Assembly: GCF_000429025.1 (NCBI RefSeq)
Contig: NZ_KE386836.1
Span: forward strand, 186,001-250,000
Length of the DNA stretch: 64,000 nucleotides
Source: Actinospineispora spinosispora DSM 44797
Lineage (GTDB): Bacteria > Actinomycetota > Actinomycetes > Mycobacteriales > Pseudonocardiaceae
Direction: 5' to 3'
The position numbers and the translations under genes were made by a program. Shown here in pieces: positions 56,534 through 64,000 of this stretch (positions within the stretch are counted from its first letter, which is position 1; every line of letters begins with the position of its first letter). The notes beneath the pieces are model-generated. The model saw only the letters and a list, made by a program, of their open reading frames with translations. It did not search any database and was not told where the DNA came from.

Positions 56534-56869
56534 TCACTGTGGGGGACCCAGCGCATCAGCCCACTCCTCCGCCCAGACGCGCAGCGGCTCCAGGGCGGGC
56601 CGCAGGCCGCGCCCGAGCTCGGTGAGCTGGTAGACACCCTGGTCGTCGGTCGTCACGATGCCCACCTCGGTCAGCTGGCGCAGCCGGTCGGCGAGCACGC
56701 TGGAGGACATCTCGTCGGCTCGCCGCCGCAGCTCGCGGAACCCGGCCGGCGCCTGCTGCAGCTCCCACACGACCCGCAACGTCCACCGTTTGCCCAACAG
56801 GTCGAGCGCAGCCATCATCGGCCGCCCGGTGCTCGATCCTCGGACAGGTCTGCCGGGTGCTGTGCTCAC
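56534..56869 (-). CDS. HxlR family transcriptional regulator
   Basis: 111 aa winged helix protein from a GTG with GGAGG 7 nt upstream. MMAALDLLGKRWTLRVVWEL and FRELRRRADEMSSSVLADRL, then LTEVGIVTT, match HxlR. The usual N-terminal Cys is absent. No divergent target is evident: its upstream side is a repeat island. Confidence 0.88.
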   Translation of the reverse strand: MSTAPGRPVRGSSTGRPMMAALDLLGKRWTLRVVWELQQAPAGFRELRRRADEMSSSVLADRLRQLTEVGIVTTDDQGVYQLTELGRGLRPALEPLRVWAEEWADALGPPQ

Positions 56870-56880
56870 TGGCTGGCCTC

Positions 56881-57479
56881 CGCGCGTCGTAAGTTTCCGG
56901 TTGGGACCCCGCTCCGCTCACTGGCGGGCGCCCGCGCGTCGTAAGTTTCCGGTTGGGACCCCGCTCCGCTTCGCTCCGGGGGCCCGCAACCGGAAACTTG
57001 GGCGGCTTCGCCGTTCGCTTCGCTCCGGCTTCGCTGCCCTCGCTTGACGCGCGCTTGTCTGATCGCCTTCTGCTTCGCCTGTTGCGTTCTGTGCAGTGCT
57101 TCGCACTGAACCCCCTGCGGGGAGACTCGCGGAGCCGGGCTTGCGGTATTGGCGCTCCGACCCCTGATCAATCCTCCCCTTGTGCATGGCTTGGTTTGTG
57201 TGCGGGTGTGGCCCTTCGTCGTGGGAGGCGCATCGCAGCGGGGGCACCTCACCTTGCGCCGCGCGTGGGGTGACACACGCTTCAGGAGTGGGCCCCGCAA
57301 GGCGCCCGAAGGGGTTCCGCCGAAGGCGGGTAGTGCCTGAGGGGCGGCTCCCAAGTCGGGGTATCAAGCGCGCGTCCAGCGACGGCAGCGAAGCCCGAAG
57401 CGTAGCGAGGGCGGAGCCGCCGAAGTTCTCGGTTGCGGGCCCCCGGAGCGAAGCGGAGTGGGGTCCCTGCCGAGAACTT
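56881..57479. repeat. Mosaic repeat island I
   Basis: About 600 bp without a supported gene. It holds: a 38-bp exact direct repeat (56881-56918 and 56933-56970); a hairpin with 13-bp arms AAGTTTCCGGTTG / CAACCGGAAACTT (56943-56955 with 56987-56999); a second hairpin with arms AAGTTCTCGG / CCGAGAACTT (57423-57432 with 57470-57479); and, reversed, a ~95-bp module (about 57050-57145) that recurs at 62784-62875. Both hairpin loops carry GGGCCCCCGGAGCGAAGCGG. Open frames through this area are products of repeat composition. Confidence 0.85.
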
Positions 57480-57497
57480 GAGACGCGCGGGACAGGC

Positions 57498-57863
57498 TCA
57501 TGAGACAGCCCCCCAAGCCGCCGTCATCGCAGTGTGGACCGCCGGGAGGACCTCGGCGGGGCGGATGTAGATCTCGACCTGTTCGATCGCGTAGCCGCGC
57601 AGGGTGAGTACGTCGCAGGCGCGGACCTCGACGCCGTCCAGGTCGCGGTGCCAGACGACCACTGCCCGGTCGTTGCCGGCGAGCACGGTCTCGATCGTCG
57701 GCTTGGTGAACGCCCTGGCTCTGGCCCGGTAGGCGAGCTCGATGGCCCGGCCCTTCCAGTGGTTGAACGGGCTGATCATCGAGGCGTCGTCGGTGAACAG
57801 GGCGAGGATCGTGGCCGGGTCGCCGGCCGCGAGAGCTGTGGCGTAGCGCGTCGCGGGGTCCAT
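57498..57863 (-). CDS. SnoaL-like (NTF2 fold) protein
   Basis: 121 aa from the ATG at 57863 with GGAG 8 nt upstream. ATALAAGDPATILALFTDDA then SMISPFNHWKGRAIELAYRA and DGVEVRACDVLTLRGYAIEQ are the NTF2/SnoaL cone fold with a small pocket. Role may be isomerase, cyclase or ligand binding; no partner is evident. Confidence 0.8.
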   Translation of the reverse strand: MDPATRYATALAAGDPATILALFTDDASMISPFNHWKGRAIELAYRARARAFTKPTIETVLAGNDRAVVVWHRDLDGVEVRACDVLTLRGYAIEQVEIYIRPAEVLPAVHTAMTAAWGAVS

Positions 57864-57987
57864 GGGGATCACTCCGAACGGTAGGTGCTTCGATATTCGA
57901 ACCATTGTGGCGCTTCGAAATCAGAAGCGCAAGCGGATGGCCACTAGACTGGTTCGCGGCCGATCAGGAGAACCAGAGGCGGGATAG

Positions 57988-58785
57988 ATGACGCGTCCGT
58001 ACGAGCCGCCGCCACCGGGGCCGGGCTTCGCTCGATTCCCTCCACCCCTGCCGAAGCCGCTCACCGCGGGGCAGGGCTGGAAGCTGACCGGCATCGTGGT
58101 GGCCTTCGCGCTGGTCGGTGCTCTGGTCGGGCTCCTGGTCACGGCGGGCATGTCGACCCAGTACATCGGCCGCGCGGAGATCCGGTACTTCCTGCACGTC
58201 GAGAACGCCAGCTACTTCATGCGTACCGACCGCAACCTGAGCAGCCAGGAAGTGACGCTCACCGACGACAGCGTGCTCGCCCCGGTCGCCAAGGCCAACG
58301 GGCTCAGCACGGGTGTCCTGGCCAAGAAGGTCACCGCGACCATCGTGGACAACACCGAGGTCATCCACCTCGATGTGCTCGACCCCAGCCGGGAGACCGG
58401 TGTGACGCTGGCGAACGCGATCGCGACGCAGTATCTCTCGGTGGAGCGCGCGCACAGTCCGGCCGCCGCCATCCAGGCCCAGCTCGACGACGCGAAACGC
58501 GCTGCCGCGACGGCGCCCGCCGCCGGTCAGGTGGCCGCCCAGGCCAAGGTGGCGAACCTGCAGGGTCAGCTCGACATTGCGAACACGTCACTGAACAGCG
58601 CGATCGTCCTCGCGCCCGCCTACTCGGTCACCGCGCCCGCGTCACCGAACCGGATGCTCGCGGCGGGAATCGGGGCGTTCATCGGGCTGCTGGTGGCGTT
58701 GTTGGTCACCCGCTCGCTCAAGCGACGCTGGACCGCGCCGCCGAGCCAGCCGATGGGCGCCGCACCGGCCCCGGTCACTGCCTGA
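57988..58785 (+). CDS. Wzz/chain-length-determinant-like membrane protein
   Basis: 265 aa. Pro-rich N-terminus, membrane helix near residue 35-55 (VVAFALVGALVGLLVTAG), periplasmic region with coiled-coil helices (AAAIQAQLDDAKRAAAT and KVANLQGQLDIAN), PASPNRMLAAG motif and second helix (FIGLLVALLVTRSL). The Pro-x2-P-x-N-R motif before TM2 is typical of Wzz/YveK proteins. No kinase domain and no polysaccharide genes beside it, so the role is unclear. Confidence 0.8.
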   Translation: MTRPYEPPPPGPGFARFPPPLPKPLTAGQGWKLTGIVVAFALVGALVGLLVTAGMSTQYIGRAEIRYFLHVENASYFMRTDRNLSSQEVTLTDDSVLAPVAKANGLSTGVLAKKVTATIVDNTEVIHLDVLDPSRETGVTLANAIATQYLSVERAHSPAAAIQAQLDDAKRAAATAPAAGQVAAQAKVANLQGQLDIANTSLNSAIVLAPAYSVTAPASPNRMLAAGIGAFIGLLVALLVTRSLKRRWTAPPSQPMGAAPAPVTA

Positions 58786-58808
58786 CCGGAGCCGATGCGG
58801 CGAACCCG

Positions 58809-59750
58809 TCAGGGAATGTCGTGGAACCGGATGCGGAACAGGTTGCGCCGCTGGTCGGTGAACCCGGTCCGGGCGTGCATCGCGACGTGGTTGTCGAAGA
58901 TCATCACGCCGTCGGTGGGGATCGGCAGCCGGAACTCGCCCGGTCCGCGCTTGACCAGCTCGTAGACGGTGTCGATCGCCTGCTGCACCTCGGGTGAGGA
59001 GAACTCGCGGGTCCGCCGCTTCGACCAGCGCCAGATCAGCGGGTCGAGGCCGAGGACCGGGGCATACTGCAGCCCGTCCTCCTCGATCTTGGCGAGGTGG
59101 TGCAGGTCGCTGGAGACGCGCCTCGGAACCGGCTGGCTCAGCGCCTTGATGGCCTCCCGGCCCTCCTCGGTCTGCCGTAGCTGGTCCAGCACGATCCGGC
59201 CGTCGCGCAGCAGCGACAGGCCGCCGCCGCACTCGGCGGCGTGCGAGGCGTACAGCAGGAAGAACCTCGGCGGAGTCGGCAGGTAGCCGGCGTCGGTGTG
59301 GTACCCGGCCGAACGGTCGCTGTCCGAGGCCTTGACCCGGGTCTCCGACTCCAGGCCGCGGTTGCGCACGTCCCACACGACGGTGTCCATCGGGTGGTTC
59401 GCCATCACGTCACCCAGCAGTGAGGCGAACGAGTACAGCGCCTTGCGCTGCTCGTCGACCTCGACGCCGGCCACACCGAGCGACGGGACGAGCACGGCGC
59501 ACGCGCCGCCGTCGTCGAAGGCGGACCGGATGCGGTCGGTGATCGTTGTCAAGCCCGGGGCGCTCTCGCGCAGCCGTTCTCTCAGCTGGGCAGGGTCACG
59601 AGGCTCGGTCAGGTCGGCACCCGAAAGGTCGGTGTCGAACTGCTCGCGCAGTGTCGCCCGGACGGCGTCCGCCTCGCGTGACCACCATCCTGCCTGGTCA
59701 GCGACATCCACTTCGGCGATGCTGGTCCTGCTCGTAGTTGAAGCCGTCAC
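58809..59750 (-). CDS. TauD/TfdA-type (clavaminate synthase-like) dioxygenase
   Basis: 313 aa Fe(II)/2-oxoglutarate oxygenase. Iron ligands: His and Asp in GYHTDAGYLPTPP and His in NHVAMHARTGF; the C-terminal RRNLFRIRFHDIP contains the 2-oxoglutarate Arg. GGGLSLLRDGRIV sits between. Similar proteins hydroxylate free or carrier-bound amino acids. Convergent with the Wzz-like gene; 52 bp from the dihydrolipoyl dehydrogenase stop. Confidence 0.86.
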   Translation of the reverse strand: MTASTTSRTSIAEVDVADQAGWWSREADAVRATLREQFDTDLSGADLTEPRDPAQLRERLRESAPGLTTITDRIRSAFDDGGACAVLVPSLGVAGVEVDEQRKALYSFASLLGDVMANHPMDTVVWDVRNRGLESETRVKASDSDRSAGYHTDAGYLPTPPRFFLLYASHAAECGGGLSLLRDGRIVLDQLRQTEEGREAIKALSQPVPRRVSSDLHHLAKIEEDGLQYAPVLGLDPLIWRWSKRRTREFSSPEVQQAIDTVYELVKRGPGEFRLPIPTDGVMIFDNHVAMHARTGFTDQRRNLFRIRFHDIP

Positions 59751-59802
59751 GACGACCTATCCCTCCACGGTGAGTAGTCGCTTGGTGACGCAAGACCCTA
59801 GT

Positions 59803-61209
59803 TCACAGGTTAATCATGCCGTGGAGCAGGCCATGGAACGCTTCCTGAAGGCCCTCGGACAGCGTCGGGTGCGCGTGCACGTTGCGCGCCAGCTCGTGCG
59901 CGGTGAGGTCCCACTTCTGGGCCAGGGTCAGCTCGGGCAGCAGCTCGGTGACCTCGGCCCCGATCAGGTGACCGCCGAGCAGCTCACCGTAGGTCTCGTC
60001 GCTGATCAGCTTGACGAACCCGCCCGGCTCGGCGAGACCGTGGGCCTTGCCGTTCGCGGTGAACGGGAACGTCGCGACCTTGACCTTCCAGCCCTTCTCG
60101 TCGGCCAGCTCGCGGGCCTGCGCCTCGGTGTAGCCGAAGCTGGCCACCTGCGGGTTGCAGAACGTGGCGCGCGGCATCATCACGTACTCGAGCTCGATGG
60201 TCTCCGCGTCGGCGATCGTCTCGGCCGCGACCACACCTTGGGCCTCGCCGACGTGCGCCAGCATGAGCTTCGCGGTGACGTCGCCGATCGCGTAGATGTG
60301 CGGGACGCTGGTGCGCATGCGCTCGTCGATGTCGATCGCGCCGCGCTCGGTCAGCCGAACCCCGGTGTTCTCCAGGCCGTAGCCCTTGACCCGGGGCGCG
60401 AAGCCGATCGCCTGGATGACCTTGTCGGCGCGCAGCTCCTTGGTGTTGCCGTCCTTACCGGTGACCGTGACGGTCACGCCGCTGCCGTCGTCCTCGATCG
60501 ACTCGACCCGGGTCGAGGTCAGCGCCTCGATGCCGTACTTGCGGTACCGCTTGCCCAGCTCCTTCGACACGTCCGCGTCCTCGAGCGGCAGCAGCCGGTC
60601 CAGGAACTCGACGATCGTGACCTTGACGCCGTAGTTGCTCAGCACGTACGCGAACTCGATGCCGATCGCGCCGGCACCCGCGATGATCACGCTCTCCGGC
60701 AGCTCCCTGGTGAGGATCTGCTCCTCGTAGGTCACCACCCGCTCGGAGAGCTCGGTGCCCGGCAGCAGCTTGGTCTCCGCGCCGGTCGCGATGATCACGT
60801 CGTTGAAGGTCAGCGTCTCGGTGCCGCCGTCGGTCAGCGCGACCTCGATGGTGCGCGCGTCGACGAACGAGCCACGCCCGTCGAACTCGGTGATCTTGTT
60901 CTTCTTCATCAGGTAGTGCACGCCCTTGACCCGGCCCTCGGCCACCGTGCGGCTGCGGTCGTAGGCGGCGCCGAAGTCGAAGGACACCTCGCCGGAGATG
61001 CCGAACGTCTTCGCCTCCTTGGTGACCAGGTGGGCCAGCTCGGCGTTGCGGAGCAGCGCCTTGGACGGGATGCACCCGACGTTCAGGCAGACACCGCCCC
61101 AGTACTTCTCCTCAACGACGGCCACCTGACGGCCAAGCTGAGCGGCTCGAATGGCGGCGACGTAGCCACCCGGCCCGGCACCAAGAACGACGACGTCGAA
61201 ATGCGGCAT
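59803..61209 (-). CDS. lpdA: Dihydrolipoyl dehydrogenase
   Basis: 468 aa flavoprotein disulfide reductase, the E3 subunit shared by pyruvate and oxoglutarate dehydrogenase complexes. FAD site VVVLGAGPGGYVAAIRAAQL; redox Cys pair GGVCLNVGCIPSKALL; NAD site IIAGAGAIGIEFAYVLSNYG; C-terminal base His/Glu in HAHPTLSEGLQEAFHG. The ATG at 61209 has TAGATT ending 7 bp upstream, so it is probably leaderless. Confidence 0.96.
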   Translation of the reverse strand: MPHFDVVVLGAGPGGYVAAIRAAQLGRQVAVVEEKYWGGVCLNVGCIPSKALLRNAELAHLVTKEAKTFGISGEVSFDFGAAYDRSRTVAEGRVKGVHYLMKKNKITEFDGRGSFVDARTIEVALTDGGTETLTFNDVIIATGAETKLLPGTELSERVVTYEEQILTRELPESVIIAGAGAIGIEFAYVLSNYGVKVTIVEFLDRLLPLEDADVSKELGKRYRKYGIEALTSTRVESIEDDGSGVTVTVTGKDGNTKELRADKVIQAIGFAPRVKGYGLENTGVRLTERGAIDIDERMRTSVPHIYAIGDVTAKLMLAHVGEAQGVVAAETIADAETIELEYVMMPRATFCNPQVASFGYTEAQARELADEKGWKVKVATFPFTANGKAHGLAEPGGFVKLISDETYGELLGGHLIGAEVTELLPELTLAQKWDLTAHELARNVHAHPTLSEGLQEAFHGLLHGMINL

Positions 61210-61311
61210 GCCTCTAAATCTAGGGCATGGACAGTGGATCATCGACCGCACTTGACGCTCTCCTGAGCTGGTAGCGGAATAGTCGTGGTCCGCGCGGGTG
61301 TTGCGCAGGGC

Positions 61312-62055
61312 ATGATCCGGCCGCCCCGCTTCACGACGTCGTCGGACGCGAGGGCCCACCGCTGGTGGGGTCGGCGGGATCCCGCTGACCCGGACGCCGA
61401 GGCGGCACTGTCGCTCGACGAGGTGCTCACGGCGCTGGGCACCAGGTCAGGGCCGTGTGACCGGCCCGGAGTGCAGCGCATCCGGCAGGTGATCGTCTCG
61501 ACGCGCGACGTGGTCGGCACGGTGGCCCGTCCCGGTGACTTCGACCGCGCGTTCCGTCCGATGCGTCCGGTGTTGCGCGAGCGCTGGGAAGGTGTCGCGC
61601 GTCATCTCACCTCGGGCGCCGCGATGCCGCCGGTGTCGTTGACCAGGGTCGGGCGGCTGTACTTCGTGCTCGACGGGCACCACCGCATCTCGGTGGCGCG
61701 GGCGCTCGGGATAGACGAGGTGCCCGCCGTGGTCCGAGCGTTCTGCACCACCGCCCTGGCCGACGCCGGTCTCACCCGCGCCGACCTGGACCGCAAGACC
61801 CGCGAACGGGAGTTCCTGCGAACGGTCCCGCTGCCCGACGCCGCCACCGGCCAGCTTCGCCTGGACAACCTGGACGACTACCACCTGCTCACGTCGGCCG
61901 CCCGAGCCTGGTGCGTCACGAACGGCCTGGCCGCCCCCGACGCGCTCCACCTCACCCAGGCCGCCGCGGCGGCCTGGTGGCACTTCGACGTCCGCCCCGC
62001 CTCGAACCCCCGCCCAGCAGCCACCTACCTCACCAGAAAACGCACACACATCTAG
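61312..62055 (+). CDS. ParB-like N-terminal domain protein
   Basis: 247 aa. LYFVLDGHHRISVARALGID is the GxxRxxA-like ParB/Srx nucleotide-binding motif (CTPase/phosphatase fold), but no HTH or C-terminal dimer domain of a true ParB follows. Basic N-terminus. It may be a nucleotide-binding accessory protein. Divergent from lpdA. An in-frame GTG at 61285 is a possible alternative start. Confidence 0.72.
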   Translation: MIRPPRFTTSSDARAHRWWGRRDPADPDAEAALSLDEVLTALGTRSGPCDRPGVQRIRQVIVSTRDVVGTVARPGDFDRAFRPMRPVLRERWEGVARHLTSGAAMPPVSLTRVGRLYFVLDGHHRISVARALGIDEVPAVVRAFCTTALADAGLTRADLDRKTREREFLRTVPLPDAATGQLRLDNLDDYHLLTSAARAWCVTNGLAAPDALHLTQAAAAAWWHFDVRPASNPRPAATYLTRKRTHI

Positions 62056-62099
62056 CGCACCCCGCCCCTGAACCGCCAGGGCGAAGTAATCCAAGACTG

Positions 62100-62320
62100 C
62101 CTGCGACTGCCAACCCAGCCACAGCGAAGCCGGCTCCGCAAGTCTCCGAAGGAGTTCCGGCGAAGGCCGGCGCACTGAATGTCCGCACCCACGCTCCCGA
62201 GCCGAGCGGCGGCTCTCAAGGGAACGACAAACGCGCGCTCAACCGAGGAACGAGGTTTGTTTTTCTGGGAGTACCCCCGAAGCGAAGCGAGGGGGTGGTC
62301 ACAGAAAAACTCCGCGCGGA
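62100..62320. repeat. Mosaic repeat island II
   Basis: No gene. Contains a GGCTCCGCAAGTCTCC-GAAGG block like that of islands I and III, and a hairpin with arms GTTTTTCTG / CAGAAAAAC (62259-62267 with 62302-62310) around a loop carrying CCCCCGAAGCGAAGCGAGGGG. The adjoining flank 62056-62099 shows nothing. Confidence 0.8.
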
Positions 62321-62327
62321 ACAGGCC

Positions 62328-62744
62328 CTAGGAGACAGTTACCCTGCTGGTCGCGGACCTGCGGACCTGGGCGCTCAGGTGGGGCATCGAGCGCAGGTAG
62401 TTGGCGCCGCAGTCGGTGCACAGCAGTTCGTAGACCGGTTCGCCGCCCTGGCGGGCCAGGTAGTCGAGCTGGCGTTCGGAGTGTTCGATGAAGCACGGCA
62501 GGTCGGGGTCGCGGACGAACAGCGGGTCGGCCTGGACCTCGCGCGCCGATGCCAGGCGGGTCTGGGTGACGCGCCGCGCCATGCCCTCGCCCATCGGCAG
62601 CACTGTGGCGCCGTTGACGTGGGTGACCCGGGGGTGGCGGAACGGGCGCAGGTCGATCAACGCCATCACCGATGCGCAGTAGCCGCACACCAGTTCACGT
62701 TGATGGCTCCTGAACACCGACAGGAACCCGCCCACAGAGCCCAT
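62328..62744 (-). CDS. Hypothetical protein with two CxxC pairs
   Basis: 138 aa, family not recognised. LVCGYCASVMALIDLRPFRH and ELLCTDCGANYLRSM carry one CxxC pair each, which could together bind a zinc ion. The middle is helical and basic with ARRVTQTRLASAREVQADP. No membrane segment. Start ATG at 62744 was selected because upstream codons run into repeat island III. Confidence 0.6.
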   Translation of the reverse strand: MGSVGGFLSVFRSHQRELVCGYCASVMALIDLRPFRHPRVTHVNGATVLPMGEGMARRVTQTRLASAREVQADPLFVRDPDLPCFIEHSERQLDYLARQGGEPVYELLCTDCGANYLRSMPHLSAQVRRSATSRVTVS

Positions 62745-62774
62745 ACACCCAGTGTGCCCCTCCCAAAGCTCCCA

Positions 62775-62960
62775 AAGCCCAAAGCCCGCTCCGCGAGTCT
62801 CCCGAAGGGGTTCAGTGCGAAGCACTGCAAAAAACGCACCAGGCGAAGCAGAACGCAACCAGACAGACGCGCGGCCGGCGACGAAGTCGACGGCGTTTTC
62901 CCGAGTGGGCCCCCGAAGGGGGTCCGCGAGGGAAAATCCCGAGGCAGCGAGCCGCCAGGC
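62775..62960. repeat. Mosaic repeat island III
   Basis: Carries a ~95-bp module (62784-62875; GCTCCGCGAGTCTCCC, then TTCAGTGCGAAGCACTGCA and CAGGCGAAGCAGAA) about 85% identical by eye to the reverse complement of 57050-57145, then a hairpin GTTTTCCC / GGGAAAA (62895-62902 with 62930-62936) with loop GGGCCCCCGAAGGGGGTCC. The remaining ~40 bp to the next stop codon are of the same composition. Confidence 0.82.
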
Positions 62961-63000
62961 GAGCCGCCTCGAACGGTCCCGGTGGCGCCCGGAGAGAGCG

Positions 63001-63570
63001 CTAGCGAACGGAGTGGTCCGCCGGGACCGTTGCGCGCGGGGGCCGGCCGGAAGCCCGAGCGTAGTGGCGCGCGGCCTTGGCGCGGTTGCCGCAGGCCGCC
63101 ATCGAGCACCAGCGGCGGCCGCGTTTGGGGCTGGTGTCGTAGAAGTGCAGGACGCAGTCGGGGTGTGCGCAGCGCCGCACCCGGCTGGCGTCCTTGGCGA
63201 GTAGCTGCAGGTAGCTCACGGCGGCCAGCCAGCCGGGGCGTTGCGCGGGGTCGTGGATCTCGTCGGTGGTGCCGGGCCCGTCGGGGGTGAGCGTCGGCTG
63301 GTGATGGCCCCAGGCGAGCACCTCGTTGAGCGTGCGGCGAGCGGACTCGGACGCGGGGTCGTCGACGTGTGCCCGGATCGCTTCGCGGGCGGTGACGAGC
63401 GCGCGTCGGGTCTGCTCGGTCGCCGGCTGGGCGATCGCGAGCTCGTCGAGCCAGGCCTGGACGCCGTCGAGTGACTCCAGCTGGTCCTTCGGCGCGCCTT
63501 TGCTCATCCAGACCGTGTTGAGCAGGTCCAGGCCCATCGGCTCGCCGCGTAGGGGACGTTCGAACTCCAT
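63001..63570 (-). CDS. ABATE/CGNR zinc-finger transcriptional regulator
   Basis: 189 aa from the ATG at 63570, where TAGACT ends 7 bp upstream (leaderless); a GTG two codons earlier is the alternative. N-terminal ABATE domain (GEPMGLDLLNTVWM); C-terminal CGNR finger CAHPDCVLHFYDTSPKRGRR then WCSMAACGNRAKAARHY. Divergent from a VOC gene that is its likely target. The second such pair in the window. Confidence 0.9.
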   Translation of the reverse strand: MEFERPLRGEPMGLDLLNTVWMSKGAPKDQLESLDGVQAWLDELAIAQPATEQTRRALVTAREAIRAHVDDPASESARRTLNEVLAWGHHQPTLTPDGPGTTDEIHDPAQRPGWLAAVSYLQLLAKDASRVRRCAHPDCVLHFYDTSPKRGRRWCSMAACGNRAKAARHYARASGRPPRATVPADHSVR

Positions 63571-63597
63571 GGCCACAGTCTAACCCCTCACTCGGCG

Positions 63598-63626
63598 TTG
63601 ACAGGTAGGAAACTAACTTGTATGAA
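63598..63626 (+). promoter_or_regulatory. Promoter of the VOC gene
   Basis: TTGACA, 17 bp, TATGAA: a nearly ideal sigma-70-type promoter. The spacer GGTAGGAAACTAACTTG and flanking CTAACC / GGTTAG half sites (63580 and 63637 areas) offer a binding site for the divergent CGNR regulator. RBS AGGAGG at 63652-63657 follows. Confidence 0.7.
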
Positions 63627-63662
63627 TATTTTTATCGGTTAGATCGATCGCAGGAGGATTCT

Positions 63663-64000
63663 ATGACAACGGTTGCACCCACCGCGCTCAAGACGGGGCA
63701 CGTCGGGCTGAACGTCACCGATCTCGCCCGGTCGGTCGCCTTCTACCGGGAGGTCCTCGGTCTGGACGTGTTCAGCGAGGGCCGCGACGGTGACCGCGAG
63801 TGGGCCTTCCTCGGCCGTGACGGCGCACTGCTGATCACCCTGTGGAAGCAGTCCACCGGGCGGTTCGAGACAGCCTCACCGGGGCTGCACCACCTGTCGT
63901 TCGAGGTCGACTCGATCGACCAGGTACGTGCCGTCGAACAGACGCTGCGCGGTCTCGGCGCCGACTTCCACTACGACGGCGTCGTCCCGCACAGCGAGGG
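63663..64000 (+). CDS. VOC (glyoxalase/dioxygenase fold) protein, N-terminal part
   Basis: The gene is cut by the right edge; about 112 residues are visible. TGHVGLNVTDLARSVAFYRE followed by VLGLDVFSEGRDGD and LHHLSFEVDSIDQVRAVEQT show one beta-alpha-beta-beta-beta VOC module with a metal His at GHVGLNV and a second at HHLSFEV. RBS AGGAGG lies 5 nt before the ATG. Could be glyoxalase, ring-cleavage dioxygenase or fosfomycin-resistance-like. Likely inducible through the CGNR gene. Confidence 0.85.
   Translation, partial: MTTVAPTALKTGHVGLNVTDLARSVAFYREVLGLDVFSEGRDGDREWAFLGRDGALLITLWKQSTGRFETASPGLHHLSFEVDSIDQVRAVEQTLRGLGADFHYDGVVPHSE

Noticed and set aside
56866..57503. Several overlapping open frames on both strands
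   Set aside because: They lie in mosaic repeat island I and have no ribosome sites or family motifs.
62752..63204. Plus-strand frame through repeat island III into the CGNR gene
   Set aside because: Antisense to the CGNR gene and composed of repeat sequence.

Overview
The window is high-GC actinobacterial DNA. Several features point to the Pseudonocardiaceae or a close relative: many leaderless or GTG-started genes, an EspG/PPE/DUF3558 cassette, an XRE-DUF397 pair, ABATE/CGNR regulators, an ECF41 sigma factor, and ectABCD, thiOSG and otsA genes of actinobacterial type. The genus is not resolved. Both edges cut genes: a zinc ABC-transporter lipoprotein on the left and a VOC-family protein on the right.

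Layout. 0-13 kb: a Zur-type site, LacI and AraC regulators, small SRPBCC and PPOX proteins, a family 2 glycosyltransferase, an ECF41 sigma factor divergent from its AhpD-like partner with matched promoters on both strands, an amidase, two TetR genes around an AlkB-type dioxygenase, and a TetR-controlled operon whose LLM oxidoreductase and SDR genes are both broken. 13-18 kb: tRNA-Thr(UGU), then GPP34, ThrE-type exporter and otsA. 19-24 kb: ectABC, ectD and an acyl-CoA dehydrogenase. 27-30 kb: thiE divergent from a TPP riboswitch and thiO-thiS-thiG. 30-37 kb: a single-domain voltage-gated channel with a Cav-like filter, and two regulator/MFS pairs. 37-41 kb: a DoxX, P450, amidase, cupin operon. 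41-44 kb: a type VII substrate and chaperone cassette without the secretion core. 44-46.5 kb: DUF397, an XRE gene with a nonsense codon, a 47-aa graspetide-like precursor and an ATP-grasp protein that has lost its metal-binding motif. 47-52 kb: TetR/SMR, boxC and boxB, and a CGNR regulator divergent from an alpha/beta hydrolase. 52-64 kb: a ProA-like protein without the catalytic Cys and with a duplicated acidic tail, an M20 lipoprotein, HxlR, a Wzz-like protein, a TauD-like oxygenase, dihydrolipoyl dehydrogenase, a ParB-like protein, and a second CGNR regulator divergent from a VOC gene.

Between genes the window is unusually rich in structured repeats: (i) palindromes that begin GTGAGTG and end CACTCAC with interchangeable interiors, mostly at gene ends; (ii) compound versions of these with a shared core; (iii) arrays of a CGCGAGTCG motif, one of them a 22-bp tandem array; (iv) a mosaic element at 56.9-63 kb whose hairpins keep a similar loop while the stem sequence changes. 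The most unusual coding observations are the graspetide-like locus with its pseudo-ATP-grasp protein and the ProA pseudoenzyme. All calls come from reading the sequence; no database searches were run.
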